NCBI GenBank assembly: GCA_022771695.1
Contig: JALEKJ010000029.1
Span: forward strand, 1-33,254
From: Roseburia sp.
GTDB lineage: Bacteria; Bacillota; Clostridia; Lachnospirales; Lachnospiraceae
DNA: 33,254 bases
Reading direction: 5' to 3'
The notes beneath the pieces are model-generated. The model had not been told where the DNA came from. It searched no databases and saw only the letters and a program-made list of their open reading frames with translations. Both the position numbers and the translations under genes were made by a program. This document shows positions 1-7,664 of this stretch, piece by piece; within the stretch, counting starts at the first letter, position 1, and every line of letters begins with the position of its first letter.

Positions 1-218
1 CACTTCATCCGGATAACATGGCTGCAGGTCCTGCTTCCTACGGTATGACAGATACTATGGGACGTATGCACTCTGATGCACAGTTCGCAGGTTCTTCTTC
101 CGTACCGGCTCACGTAGAGATGATGGGTCTGATTGGTGCAGGTAACAACCCAATGGTTGGTATGACCGTTGCTGTTGCCGTAGCTATCGAAGAAGCTCAC
201 AAAGCTGGAAAGTTCTAA
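1..218 (+). CDS. GGGtGRT family protein, C-terminal part only
   Basis: The frame is open from the window edge (it reads LHPDN before the first Met at 18) and stops at 216-218, so only the last 71 or so residues are present. The motifs LHPDNMAAGPASYGMTDT, DAQFAGSSSVPAHVEMMG and NNPMVGMTVAVAVAIEEA match my memory of the C-terminus of the GGGtGRT protein family (Pfam PF14057). In that family the name-giving glycine motif directly precedes LHPDN, so the window probably begins just after it. The family is about 330 residues long, cytoplasmic, and of unknown biochemical role; it is often found near an Fe-S scaffold (NifU-like) gene. A terminator hairpin follows 22 bases after the stop. The start and any partner gene lie outside the window. 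Confidence 0.8.
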   Translation, partial: LHPDNMAAGPASYGMTDTMGRMHSDAQFAGSSSVPAHVEMMGLIGAGNNPMVGMTVAVAVAIEEAHKAGKF

Positions 219-240
219 AAAAAATAGACCTTAATTTTCG

Positions 241-286
241 GGGACAAACCAAGTCGTAGTAAGGCTTGGGTTGTCCCTGTTTTTTG
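241..286 (+). terminator. Rho-independent terminator of the GGGtGRT gene (copy 1 of a duplicated sequence)
   Basis: Arms 241-253 (gggacaaaccaag) and 265-277 (cttgggttgtccc) pair at 12 of 13 positions, and the stem is followed by a T run at 279-285. It sits between the convergent GGGtGRT and tetR genes and may serve both. A diverged copy of the same sequence occurs at 1638-1686. Confidence 0.85.
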
Positions 287-292
287 TATGAA

Positions 293-847
293 TTAAGTAG
301 GGGGCTCATTTATGTTTGATAATGCACCGTAGATAAGACTTGAAATAAAAATTGTTAATTCTTCCAACTTAACTTTTTTTCCTGTTTTGTACCACTCGGA
401 AAGTGTCTGTGAAAGTGCATTTGAAAAGAAGGTAAGGAGTAAATCACGATGGGGATACTGTTCTAATTTGAAAAACTTCAGTAGGATTGGTGACATTTGT
501 TCTTTGACCATATTCATGAACTTCGGGTCGCCATTCTCACCCAGAAGAGTGCATATATAGTCCCCCTTATCTTCAAACAACAGTACCATTTCTTTTAGAA
601 ATAAGGATGAGTCGTTTCTCTCCATAGCAGTCTGGGCGATTGTATGAATCAGAGAACATAATTCAGTTTCTATCTCTTCTAAAATAGCACTAGACCTATC
701 GTAGTAACGATAAAAAGTACAGCGATTATATCCTGCAACACGACACACAGCATCGACTGTTGGCTTTTTGTTTGTAATGAACAGCTTCCAATAGGCATCT
801 TTAAGGTTCTTTCTGGTTTGCTCAGTTTGTTCAGGATTCTTTTTCAT
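293..847 (-). CDS. TetR/AcrR family transcriptional regulator
   Basis: The 184-residue length is typical of TetR repressors. The N-terminal 50-60 residues form the three-helix DNA-binding domain: a tract resembling PTVDAVCRVAGYNRCTFYRY near residues 29-48 gives the helix-turn-helix, and YRYYDRSSAILEEI begins helix 4. The remaining ligand-binding part is helical and unspecific, so no inducer can be named. The start is supported by AAGGAG six bases upstream on the minus strand. It is divergent from the HXXEE membrane protein gene, and a 17-bp dyad at 925-941 in the shared spacer is the obvious candidate operator. By analogy with other TetR pairs it probably represses its neighbour and perhaps itself. 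The pair sits between two copies of a terminator-like sequence. Confidence 0.88.
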   Translation of the reverse strand: MKKNPEQTEQTRKNLKDAYWKLFITNKKPTVDAVCRVAGYNRCTFYRYYDRSSAILEEIETELCSLIHTIAQTAMERNDSSLFLKEMVLLFEDKGDYICTLLGENGDPKFMNMVKEQMSPILLKFFKLEQYPHRDLLLTFFSNALSQTLSEWYKTGKKVKLEELTIFISSLIYGALSNINEPPT

Positions 848-888
848 ATGAACTCCTTATTATGCAACAAAAATGCAAGAAATGACGA

Positions 889-917
889 TTGATAAGTACA
901 TTCAATCTACGTATAAT
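889..917 (+). promoter_or_regulatory. Promoter of the HXXEE gene
   Basis: A -35 TTGATA (889-894) and a perfect -10 TATAAT (912-917) are separated by 17 bp, 38 bp upstream of the ATG at 956. This is a good vegetative sigma-A-type promoter. Confidence 0.75.
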
Positions 918-924
918 CATATCA

Positions 925-941
925 TGCGACATAGTGTTGCA
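925..941. promoter_or_regulatory. Candidate TetR operator
   Basis: The imperfect palindrome tgcgaca-tag-tgttgca has one mismatch in 7-bp arms. It lies just downstream of the -10 at 912-917, around the expected transcription start of the HXXEE gene. A further inverted partner (atgcaac near 861-866 versus gttgcac at 937-942) lies closer to tetR. Operator function is inferred from position and symmetry. Confidence 0.5.
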
Positions 942-955
942 CAATAGGAGACGTA

Positions 956-1558
956 ATGTTTATGAAAAAATTCGTATTAAAGTATTATTTGGAGTTATTT
1001 ACTGCATTCGTATTAGTTTTTACAGTAATTGACGGTGTTTTATACCCCAAAATATCTGACTATAGAAAATTGATTAATTTGTTTATGGTTTTAGGTGTTC
1101 TTCACGAGTGGGAGGAAAAGCGTTTTCCTGGTGGCATCTTTGAACTCATGGCAAAAAAAATCGGGTTAAAACAGGAAAAAGAAAAATTTGACATATCCGG
1201 AATGATTGTCATCCTATATTGGATAATTATTACCTGCATTCCATATATCTGCGATAAATATACATTCCTTGTTTTAATTCCTGTTGTTCTTGGATTGTTT
1301 GAGGCTTTTGTGCATACTATAGGAATTTTTATTCAAAAGATGAAAAAACCGTATACTCCGGGGTTAATTACAGCTTGGATTATGGCGATTGCATCGGTAT
1401 ATACAATTTATTATTTAGAAGCAAACAATCTTGTTGTTGCAAGCGACTATATTCTTGGCGTGATTTTGATGTTTGGTAGTTTTATTTTTATGGATATAGC
1501 GATTATCCGTACATTTAGAATTAGTCCCAAAGAGATGATGGCAAATATAAAGCGATGA
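956..1558 (+). CDS. HXXEE domain-containing membrane protein
   Basis: This 200-residue protein has the motif HEWEEKRFPGG near residues 50-60, which matches the HXXEE signature of Pfam PF13787. It also has several hydrophobic segments: about residues 10-25, 75-95, 100-125 (with an FEAFVH motif), 135-155 and 162-185. It is therefore probably a polytopic inner-membrane protein; the family's activity is unknown. The start at 956 is chosen over the Met at 962 because AGGAG ends five bases before 956. It is transcribed from the promoter at 889-917 and divergently from tetR, which suggests it is the regulated target. A and T content is visibly higher than in the helicase gene downstream, in keeping with a separate origin for the tetR/HXXEE pair. 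Confidence 0.78.
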   Translation: MFMKKFVLKYYLELFTAFVLVFTVIDGVLYPKISDYRKLINLFMVLGVLHEWEEKRFPGGIFELMAKKIGLKQEKEKFDISGMIVILYWIIITCIPYICDKYTFLVLIPVVLGLFEAFVHTIGIFIQKMKKPYTPGLITAWIMAIASVYTIYYLEANNLVVASDYILGVILMFGSFIFMDIAIIRTFRISPKEMMANIKR

Positions 1559-1637
1559 GGAAAAATGAGATACTACTTTTGGAAAAAAGTGGAGTAATGA
1601 TATATGTGTAGATTCTGAAAAAGAGAAATTAATTTTT

Positions 1638-1686
1638 GAGGACAGATTAGGTCATAGCATGATTTGGTTTGCCCTCATTTTTTATA
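1638..1686 (+). terminator. Terminator of the HXXEE gene (copy 2 of the duplicated sequence)
   Basis: Arms 1638-1655 and 1659-1676 can form an 18-position RNA stem with a single A-C mismatch and five G-U pairs around an AGC loop. It is followed by ATTTTTTATA. Base by base it aligns with the terminator at 241-286, including A/T-rich sequence upstream. The 80 bases between the HXXEE stop and this stem show no convincing gene. Confidence 0.75.
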
Positions 1687-1756
1687 CATATTTCATAGCT
1701 TTTGAAATGATAATTATGTTATGATAAAACAGAATAATAAAATGCAGGGGGAAATT

Positions 1757-4456
1757 ATGGAACCATTCTTACAGTTTCAAGGAACCTGGCGCACCTATCA
1801 GGCGCGTGTTCTAAAAAATGCAGACAAATATTTGGCGGATGGGAAAATACATATCGTCGCAGCACCGGGCTCTGGGAAAACGACACTGGGAATAGAGTTG
1901 ATTGCAAGAATGGGGAAGCCTGCATTGATACTCGCACCGTCGATTACGATTCGTGAGCAGTGGGAAGCGAGGATTGCAGAGGCATTTTTGCCGGAGAGGG
2001 CGAATGTAAGGGACTACTGTTCACAGGATTTGAAACATCCTGCGCAGATTACCATAGCAACCTATCAGGCACTTCACAGTGCGATGACTCGCTACGCCGG
2101 AACCATAAAGGAGACAGATGAGGCAGATACGGACGACGACGGCAGCGCAGAACAAAAGACGGAGCAGGTGGATTTTGCAGGTGTTGATTTGGTATCTGTC
2201 ATGAAGGACAATGGAATCGAGGTGCTCTGTCTGGATGAATGCCACCATCTGCGCAGTGAATGGTGGAAGGCGTTAGAGGAGTTTAAGGGAAAGATAGGAG
2301 ATTTAAAGGTCATTGCCTTAACTGCAACGCCGCCTTATGATTCCTCGCCTGCCATGTGGACACGCTACATGGATATGTGTGGTGAGATTGATGAAGAGAT
2401 TACGATTCCGGAGCTGGTAAAAGAAGGCTCCTTATGCCCGCACCAGGATTATGTATATTTCAATTATCCGACTGCGGAAGAGATGAAAAGTATTGCGCAT
2501 TTTCATGAGAAGAGCAATGCTCTGGTGGAAGAACTTTTGCGGGATGAGCAGCTTGCAACTGCAGTTATGGGGCATCCTTTTATCCGTGGGACTGTGACAG
2601 ATGATGTCATGTTAGATAATCCTGCCTATCTGGCATCTCTTTTAATCTTCCTAAATCAAAAGCAGCTAGCGTATCCGAAACGGTTTTTAAAACTGCTTGG
2701 AGTAAAGAAACTGCCGGAAATGGAACCAAAGTGGATGGAGATTCTGCTTCAGAAGTTTCTGTATGAGGATGAGGAGTCATTCCCTTGCAATAAAACCTAT
2801 CGAGAAATGCTGTTGGCACGTTTAAAGCAGGATGGCCTGATTGAGCGGCGCAAGGTAATGTTGACAGACAGCACGACAGTTGAGAAGTTGCTGTTAAATT
2901 CAAAGGGGAAAATAGAGAGTATTGTAAAAATCGCGGAAAGCGAATATGATTCCATGGGAGATACACTTCGCATGCTCGTTCTTACCGATTATATTCGCAA
3001 GGCATATGAAAAAAAGCTGGGATGCGATGCGGATTCTGACACACCGATTCTGGGAGTGCTTCCGTTCTTTGAAGTGCTGCGAAAGCATTTTGCAGGCAGT
3101 GCGAATCCGCCACGACTTGGTGTGCTTTGCGGAACGATTGTCATTATTCCGGCAAATGCCAAGGAAGCTTTGATGCAGATTTTGGGTGATAAAAAGGTGA
3201 CATTCGCTGCCGTAGGACAGTTGAGTGAATTGGATTATGTACAGGTAAAGGTGCAGGGTGACGGACATATCTTAACGTCGGCAGTGACAGAGATTTTTAA
3301 GCAGGGATACATTCAGATTATTATCGGAACAAAGTCGCTGCTTGGAGAGGGATGGGATTCGCCGTGTATCAATTCGTTGATTCTTGCGAGCTTCGTGGGC
3401 TCTTTTATGTTGAGCAATCAGATGCGCGGACGTGCTATTCGCGTGATGAAGGAGAATCCGGAGAAGACCAGCAATATCTGGCATTTGGTCTGCATCAAGC
3501 CGACGGAGTTAAGGAAAAAGGAAGCAAAGGAAGGAAATGGCTCGGAGGAACTGAGTGAGGACTTTATTCTCTTGGAACGAAGAATGGAGCATTTCTTGGG
3601 ACTCCATTACACGGAAGATACCATTGAGAGCGGTTTGCAGAGGTTGTCAGTGATACAGCCGCCATATCGAAAATCCAATATTGAACGTATCAACAAAGAG
3701 ATGCTTTTGGAATCTAAAAAACGTGCGCAGTTAAAGGAGCGCTGGAACCATGCTCTGGCGATTTATGACAAGATGGAAATTGTCGATGAGAGTGAGATCC
3801 CGGATAAGATGTTGACTGTTGCGGTGCTCTACGAAGCATTTTGGGATTTGTTTTTATCTGTGGTTTTTCTTCTGGCATCATATTTCGCGGCCGGACTTAG
3901 TGGAGTAAACGAAATGCTCAGCGTTGCGACACTGCTTGCCCTATTTGGCATCGCCTGGCTTTCCCTTGCATTCCCAAAGCTGTTTATGGCGTTCTCTCCA
4001 TATCGAAGACTAAAGACTGTGGGACGGGGCATACTAAAAGCGTTGAAGGAGCAGAATCTGCTCGAGGAAGAGGGCTGCAAGGTAGTCGTTGAAGATGCGA
4101 CACCTACCGTTCATGGTGTATACTTAAGAGGCGGCAGTGGTCGGGATAAGGCTTTGTTTGCACAATGCGTTGCAGAGTTTTTTGGAATCATTGACAATCA
4201 GCGATATCTTTTGATAAGGAAGTTTTTGAGAAGTGGGAAAACTGCGTATTATGCAGTGCCGGAGATTTTTGGCAAGAAGAAAGAAACTGCAGAGGCATTT
4301 GCCAAATGTATGAAGCGATACATCAGACACTATGATTTGGTATATACCAGAAGTGAGCAGGGGCGTAAGTTGTTGTTAAAAGGAAGAGTCCATGCGTTTG
4401 CCAATCGCGATGAGCGTCTGATGAACAAGAAAAAAGTAAAAGGTGCGTTGGAGTAG
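1757..4456 (+). CDS. Superfamily 2 DEAD/DEAH-type helicase with C-terminal membrane segments
   Basis: From ATG 1757 the product has 899 residues. SF2 motifs run in order: Walker A APGSGKTTLG (about residues 36-45), motif Ia LILAPSITIREQW, motif II DECHHL (about 160), motif III ALTATPP (about 187), GEGWDSP (about 530) and motif VI QMRGRAIR (about 555). The ResIII-like N-lobe carries an acidic insertion rich in D, E and T near residues 120-140. After the helicase core come two hydrophobic stretches near residues 697-745, then a basic 150-residue tail without recognised motifs. Upstream in-frame ATG 1721 is rejected because AGGGGG at 1746-1751 sits five bases before 1757. Only 36 bases separate it from the PHP gene, so the two are probably cotranscribed. 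Substrate and pathway are unknown. A membrane-tethered SF2 helicase is unusual. No nuclease domain is visible. Confidence 0.85.
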   Translation: MEPFLQFQGTWRTYQARVLKNADKYLADGKIHIVAAPGSGKTTLGIELIARMGKPALILAPSITIREQWEARIAEAFLPERANVRDYCSQDLKHPAQITIATYQALHSAMTRYAGTIKETDEADTDDDGSAEQKTEQVDFAGVDLVSVMKDNGIEVLCLDECHHLRSEWWKALEEFKGKIGDLKVIALTATPPYDSSPAMWTRYMDMCGEIDEEITIPELVKEGSLCPHQDYVYFNYPTAEEMKSIAHFHEKSNALVEELLRDEQLATAVMGHPFIRGTVTDDVMLDNPAYLASLLIFLNQKQLAYPKRFLKLLGVKKLPEMEPKWMEILLQKFLYEDEESFPCNKTYREMLLARLKQDGLIERRKVMLTDSTTVEKLLLNSKGKIESIVKIAESEYDSMGDTLRMLVLTDYIRKAYEKKLGCDADSDTPILGVLPFFEVLRKHFAGSANPPRLGVLCGTIVIIPANAKEALMQILGDKKVTFAAVGQLSELDYVQVKVQGDGHILTSAVTEIFKQGYIQIIIGTKSLLGEGWDSPCINSLILASFVGSFMLSNQMRGRAIRVMKENPEKTSNIWHLVCIKPTELRKKEAKEGNGSEELSEDFILLERRMEHFLGLHYTEDTIESGLQRLSVIQPPYRKSNIERINKEMLLESKKRAQLKERWNHALAIYDKMEIVDESEIPDKMLTVAVLYEAFWDLFLSVVFLLASYFAAGLSGVNEMLSVATLLALFGIAWLSLAFPKLFMAFSPYRRLKTVGRGILKALKEQNLLEEEGCKVVVEDATPTVHGVYLRGGSGRDKALFAQCVAEFFGIIDNQRYLLIRKFLRSGKTAYYAVPEIFGKKKETAEAFAKCMKRYIRHYDLVYTRSEQGRKLLLKGRVHAFANRDERLMNKKKVKGALE

Positions 4457-4492
4457 CGGTTTAGAACAAAAGGAATAGAGGAATTATCGGGA

Positions 4493-5209
4493 ATGAAACA
4501 CAAGGGATATTTATATGAGACACATATGCATACATCAGAATCCAGTGCCTGTGCACACAATACAGGTGCAGAAATGGCACGTGCGTATAAGGAGGCGGGA
4601 TATACCGGAATTATCATCACGGACCATTTTTATTATGGCAACACTGCAGTAAACCGCAAGCTATCGTGGCGGGAGTGGGTGGAGCACTTTTGCCTGGGCT
4701 ATGAGCATGCCAGGGAAGAGGGAGATAAGATTGGCTTACAGGTATTTTTTGGCTGGGAAGCGGGATATCGTGGAACGGAATTTCTGATTTATGGCTTGGA
4801 CAAGGAATGGCTTTTTACACATCCAGAGATTAAGGACGCGACGGTGGAAGAGCAGTTTGCGCTTGTGCATGCAGGAGGTGGCATTGTAGTACATGCACAT
4901 CCGTTCCGCGAGGAGGATTATATTCCAAAGATTCGTTTGTTTCCGGAGTATGTCGATGCGGTAGAAGGAGTGAATGCCACACATTCAAGCGTGCACAGCT
5001 ATTCACATAAGAATCCGCTCTTTAATGAGCGGGCATTAGAATATGGAAAAGAGCATGGGCTGCCGTTTACGGCAGGCTCTGACCAGCATACCGTAAATAT
5101 GATTGGCGGTGGCATGGTGTTTGCACGTAAGCTTTCAGACATCCATGATTTTACCAAGGCAGTGCTTGCGGGAGAGGTAGTCGCATTGCTGGATGGAACA
5201 GAAGAATGA
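4493..5209 (+). CDS. PHP domain metal-dependent hydrolase
   Basis: This 238-residue protein has the PHP metal-site motifs in order: HMHT (about residues 11-14), ITDH (about 41-44), a conserved Glu region GWEAGY (about 86), VHAHPF (about 130) and GSDQH (about 195). PHP proteins are phosphoesterases with a tri-metal centre; they include histidinol phosphatase, polymerase-associated exonucleases and the RNase AM/YciV group. This stand-alone protein cannot be assigned to one substrate from sequence alone. AGAGGAA lies about nine bases before the ATG. It follows the helicase gene closely and converges on araC with only a 20-base gap. The pairing with a helicase makes a nucleic acid substrate possible, but that is inference. 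Confidence 0.85.
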   Translation: MKHKGYLYETHMHTSESSACAHNTGAEMARAYKEAGYTGIIITDHFYYGNTAVNRKLSWREWVEHFCLGYEHAREEGDKIGLQVFFGWEAGYRGTEFLIYGLDKEWLFTHPEIKDATVEEQFALVHAGGGIVVHAHPFREEDYIPKIRLFPEYVDAVEGVNATHSSVHSYSHKNPLFNERALEYGKEHGLPFTAGSDQHTVNMIGGGMVFARKLSDIHDFTKAVLAGEVVALLDGTEE

Positions 5210-5221
5210 CGCTTTATATAG

Positions 5222-5282
5222 AAGGAATGTTACCGGGAAGAACTTGCGGCAGCGCGAAAGTCTTTGGGCGACATTCCTTTTT
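5222..5282 (+). terminator. Possible terminator of the PHP gene inside the araC 3' end
   Basis: AAGGAATGT (5222-5230) is the exact complement of ACATTCCTT (5271-5279), and TTTT follows. The 40-base loop is long and only partly structured, so this is a weak call. If real, the terminator of the helicase-PHP unit lies within the coding end of the convergent araC gene. Confidence 0.35.
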
Positions 5283-6066
5283 GCTTGTGAAAGGTCTTGG
5301 AAAAGTACAGGCTGTTGTCAAAACCGAGCGAATTTGCAATGGCAGTAACTGACAAATCAGAGTGCTCGAGAAGGTAGCATGCCTGTTTCATGCGAAAATC
5401 TGTCAGGTATTCCTTCGGCGAGCGACCGAGCACTGTTTCAAAGGAGCGAAACAGATGACTTCGGCTGACACCTACATAGTCAGCGATATCTTCGACCGTA
5501 ATCGCATACGAGTAATTGGATGAGATAAATTCAATACCTTTTTGCACATAACTGTTTGCAGAGTTCTGCGTGTTGGAGTGAGAAGCGCCATGCATAAAAA
5601 GTGCCAGCATGGTGTAAAGACGTCCGGTCATTTCTACTGCATGCTCAAACTCGTTGCCGCGCGCATCATAGATATGCAGAATCTGTCTGTGAATAGAGTC
5701 ACCGAGAGGCGTGTTGCGGATAAAAGGTACATCAGGCGTAAAGTCGGTGGCTTTTAATATCATGGAGGCATCGCTTCCGGTGAAGCCTACCCAGGCATAT
5801 TCCCAAGGATTTTCTGCTGCAGCATAGTAGGTGACCTCCGTATTTGGATAGACCAAAAAAGTGTCACCGGCATGCAATTCATATATCTGCTGGTTCAGCT
5901 TATAATAGCCGTTTCCGGAGATGACATAGTGAATCAGATAGTGGTCCCGGATACCGGGGCCCCATTGATAGAGCGGGTCACATTTCTGAAATCCGACATT
6001 GTAGACGGACAGAGAGACCAGCTCTTTTTCTGTTACTTTATATGAATTTTTGTAATTTTTTATCAT
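5230..6066 (-). CDS. AraC family transcriptional regulator
   Basis: From ATG at 6066 the product has 278 residues. The N-terminal half is a cupin-type AraC ligand-binding domain (YVISGNGYYKLN, HAGDTFLVYP, WEYAWVGF). The C-terminal 100 residues hold two helix-turn-helices (ITVEDIADYVGVSRSHLFRSF and LSVTAIANSLGFDNSLYFSK) and end with the family signature GMSPKDFR. The longer open frame running up to 6453 is an artefact of the repeats there; GGAGGGG seven bases before 6066 fixes the start. It has its own promoter (6119-6147). Such proteins usually sense a sugar and activate carbohydrate genes. The divergent galE is a plausible target, but nothing in the sequence proves it. Confidence 0.92.
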   Translation of the reverse strand: MIKNYKNSYKVTEKELVSLSVYNVGFQKCDPLYQWGPGIRDHYLIHYVISGNGYYKLNQQIYELHAGDTFLVYPNTEVTYYAAAENPWEYAWVGFTGSDASMILKATDFTPDVPFIRNTPLGDSIHRQILHIYDARGNEFEHAVEMTGRLYTMLALFMHGASHSNTQNSANSYVQKGIEFISSNYSYAITVEDIADYVGVSRSHLFRSFETVLGRSPKEYLTDFRMKQACYLLEHSDLSVTAIANSLGFDNSLYFSKTFHKQKGMSPKDFRAAASSSR

Positions 6067-6118
6067 GTGATTGCCCCTCCGCCATTTATTTGTAGAATAT
6101 GCAGTCAATTTGAACTTT

Positions 6119-6147
6119 ATTATAAAAGCATAAAGAGCAAGATGCAA
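6119..6147 (-). promoter_or_regulatory. Promoter of the araC-type gene
   Basis: On the minus strand TTGCAT (6147-6142) and TATAAT (6124-6119) are separated by 17 bp, about 52 bp upstream of the ATG at 6066. Confidence 0.65.
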
Positions 6148-6179
6148 CATTTTTACATGTAATTCGTACATTTTTCTTA

Positions 6180-6208
6180 TATACAATTCAAAACTGATAC
6201 GATATAAT
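6180..6208 (+). promoter_or_regulatory. Possible galE promoter
   Basis: A perfect -10 TATAAT lies at 6203-6208, with a weak -35 TATACA at 6180-6185 and a 17-bp spacer. If used, galE mRNA would have a leader of about 290 bases containing the hairpin and repeats described below. Confidence 0.45.
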
Positions 6209-6230
6209 GAGCGTAAGCAATGAGCAGTGC

Positions 6231-6288
6231 CAAGTCGCTCCAAGAACGAATCGGCTGCTTGCAGCCGGATTTGCTCTTGGGCGGCTTG
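6231..6288 (+). other. Large stem-loop in the galE leader
   Basis: The outer arms caagtcgctccaaga (6231-6245) and tcttgggcggcttg (6275-6288) pair with one bulge and one G-U. The inner arms cggctgc (6252-6258) and gcagccg (6261-6267) pair perfectly around TT. Just upstream, gcagtgcca (6224-6232) is the exact complement of tggcactgc inside both full repeat copies (6334-6342 in copy 1). This allows alternative long-range pairing. No T run follows, so it is not a simple terminator. Confidence 0.7.
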
Positions 6289-6290
6289 AT

Positions 6291-6493
6291 AGGGCGAATG
6301 CCCGTACAACGAGGGAAATGAATATTTCCCGAGTGGCACTGCGGGCGAAAAAATATCAAAGTGAGCATGGATGCTTAGGGCGAATGCCCGTACAACGAGG
6401 GAAATGAATATTTCCCGAGTGGCACTGCGGGCGAAAAATATCAAAGTGAGCATGGATGCTTAGGGCGAATGCCCGTACAACGAGGGAAATGAA
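6291..6493. repeat. Tandem 86-bp repeat with nested palindromes (2.4 copies)
   Basis: Copy 1 is 6291-6376 (86 bp) and copy 2 is 6377-6461 (85 bp, one A fewer in an A run). Copy 3 is the first 32 bp only (6462-6493), stopping just before the galE ribosome binding site. The copies are otherwise identical. Each full unit holds two small hairpins with the same GAAT loop, gggc-gaat-gccc and gggaaat-gaat-atttccc. It also has a longer gcccg/cgggc pairing that encloses the second hairpin. The reading frames across it look like shadow translation and not a gene. It may be a dispersed palindromic element; that needs the rest of the genome. The whole 6067-6506 spacer has no gene. Confidence 0.92.
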
Positions 6494-6506
6494 AGGTGGA
6501 AGGGTT

Positions 6507-7523
6507 ATGGCAATTTTAGTAACAGGTGGTGCCGGATATATTGGCAGTCACACATGTGTTGAATTACAGAATGCAGGATATGAAGTAGTAGTGCTTGATA
6601 ATTTAAGCAATTCTTCAGAGAAATCCTTGGAGCGAGTGAAAGCGATTACGGGAAAGGATATAAAGTTCTACAAAGGAGATATCTTAGACAGAGACATTTT
6701 AAATAAGATTTTCACAGAAGAGAAGATTGACAGTTGTATTCACTTTGCAGGACTCAAAGCGGTAGGTGAGTCTGTTGCAAAGCCTTGGGAATATTACAAC
6801 AATAACATTGCCGGAACGTTAGTGCTTGTAGATGTGATGCGTCAACATGGATGCAAGAATATTATCTTTTCTTCTTCTGCGACGGTATACGGAGACCCGG
6901 CACAGATTCCGATTACGGAGGAGTGCCCGAAGGGACAGTGTACAAATCCATATGGCTGGACAAAGTCTATGTTAGAGCAGGTGCTTTCTGATATTCAGAA
7001 GGCGGACCCGGAATGGAATGTGATTCTGCTTCGTTACTTCAACCCGATTGGTGCGCATAAGAGCGGAACAATGGGTGAGAATCCAAATGGTATTCCGAAT
7101 AACCTGATGCCATATGTGACACAGGTTGCAGTCGGCAAGTTAAAAGAACTTGGTGTATTTGGAAATGACTACGATACTCCGGACGGAACGGGTGTCAGAG
7201 ATTATATTCATGTCGTAGATTTGGCGATTGGACATGTAAAAGCGCTCAAGAAGATTGAAGAGAAAGCCGGACTTTGCATCTATAACCTTGGAACAGGACA
7301 TGGCTATAGTGTGCTTGATATTGTAAAGAACTTTGAGGCAGCAAACGGCATTAAAGTTCCTTATGTCATCAAAGACAGAAGACCCGGTGATATTGCAACC
7401 TGCTATTGCGACCCATCCAAGGCAGAGCGCGAGCTTGGCTGGAAAGCGCAGTACGGCATTCGTGAGATGTGTGAGGATTCTTGGAGATGGCAGAAAAATA
7501 ATCCGAATGGATATGAAGCTTAG
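6507..7523 (+). CDS. galE: UDP-glucose 4-epimerase
   Basis: This 338-residue short-chain dehydrogenase-type epimerase interconverts UDP-glucose and UDP-galactose using tightly bound NAD. It links galactose breakdown (Leloir pathway) to cell-surface sugar synthesis. The NAD-binding motif [10 protein letters not shown] is at residues 6-15. The catalytic residues S124 (in SSSATVYG), Y149 and K153 (YGWTK) sit at the numbering of the well-studied enzymes. RYFNPIGAH and [14 protein letters not shown] are further family signatures. Upstream in-frame ATGs (6456, 6489) belong to the repeat; AGGTGG at 6494-6499 supports 6507. No other galactose gene is adjacent. Its message probably carries the repeat-rich leader. 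Confidence 0.96.
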   Translation: MAILVTGGAGYIGSHTCVELQNAGYEVVVLDNLSNSSEKSLERVKAITGKDIKFYKGDILDRDILNKIFTEEKIDSCIHFAGLKAVGESVAKPWEYYNNNIAGTLVLVDVMRQHGCKNIIFSSSATVYGDPAQIPITEECPKGQCTNPYGWTKSMLEQVLSDIQKADPEWNVILLRYFNPIGAHKSGTMGENPNGIPNNLMPYVTQVAVGKLKELGVFGNDYDTPDGTGVRDYIHVVDLAIGHVKALKKIEEKAGLCIYNLGTGHGYSVLDIVKNFEAANGIKVPYVIKDRRPGDIATCYCDPSKAERELGWKAQYGIREMCEDSWRWQKNNPNGYEA

Positions 7524-7559
7524 GGCGTAAGTTTCAGCTATAATTGCATAATGGAAGAA

Positions 7560-7609
7560 AGAACCATCCGTATCGGATAAGTTTGTCCGGACGGTATGGT
7601 TCTTTTTTT
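7560..7609 (+). terminator. Terminator after galE
   Basis: Arms agaaccatccgt (7560-7571) and acggtatggttct (7591-7603) pair with one bulged base and are followed by seven T residues. It is a strong intrinsic terminator 36 bases after the galE stop. Confidence 0.9.
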
Positions 7610-7664
7610 GTGCAAATCTGCTTGGAATAGAAATATACATTTTCTATTGCTCTAAATATCAAGG

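Noticed and set aside
1565-1597. Ten-codon open frame after the HXXEE gene
   Set aside because: It is very short, has no conservation signal that I can see, and lies just before the terminator; chance occurrence is likely.
1757-5209. Restriction-modification or known named defence system
   Set aside because: No methyltransferase, specificity subunit, nuclease motif or other known defence partner is present next to the helicase and PHP genes.
6067-6453. N-terminal extension of the AraC protein or small genes across the galE spacer
   Set aside because: The open frames simply translate the tandem repeat. GGAGGGG before 6066 gives a normal AraC start, and the extension has no family similarity.
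6291-6493. CRISPR array
   Set aside because: The units are directly abutting with no unique spacers, there are only 2.4 copies, and no cas genes are nearby.
6456-6506. Upstream in-frame ATGs of galE at 6456 and 6489
   Set aside because: Both lie in the partial third repeat; the NAD-binding fold begins right after ATG 6507, which has a good AGGTGG site.
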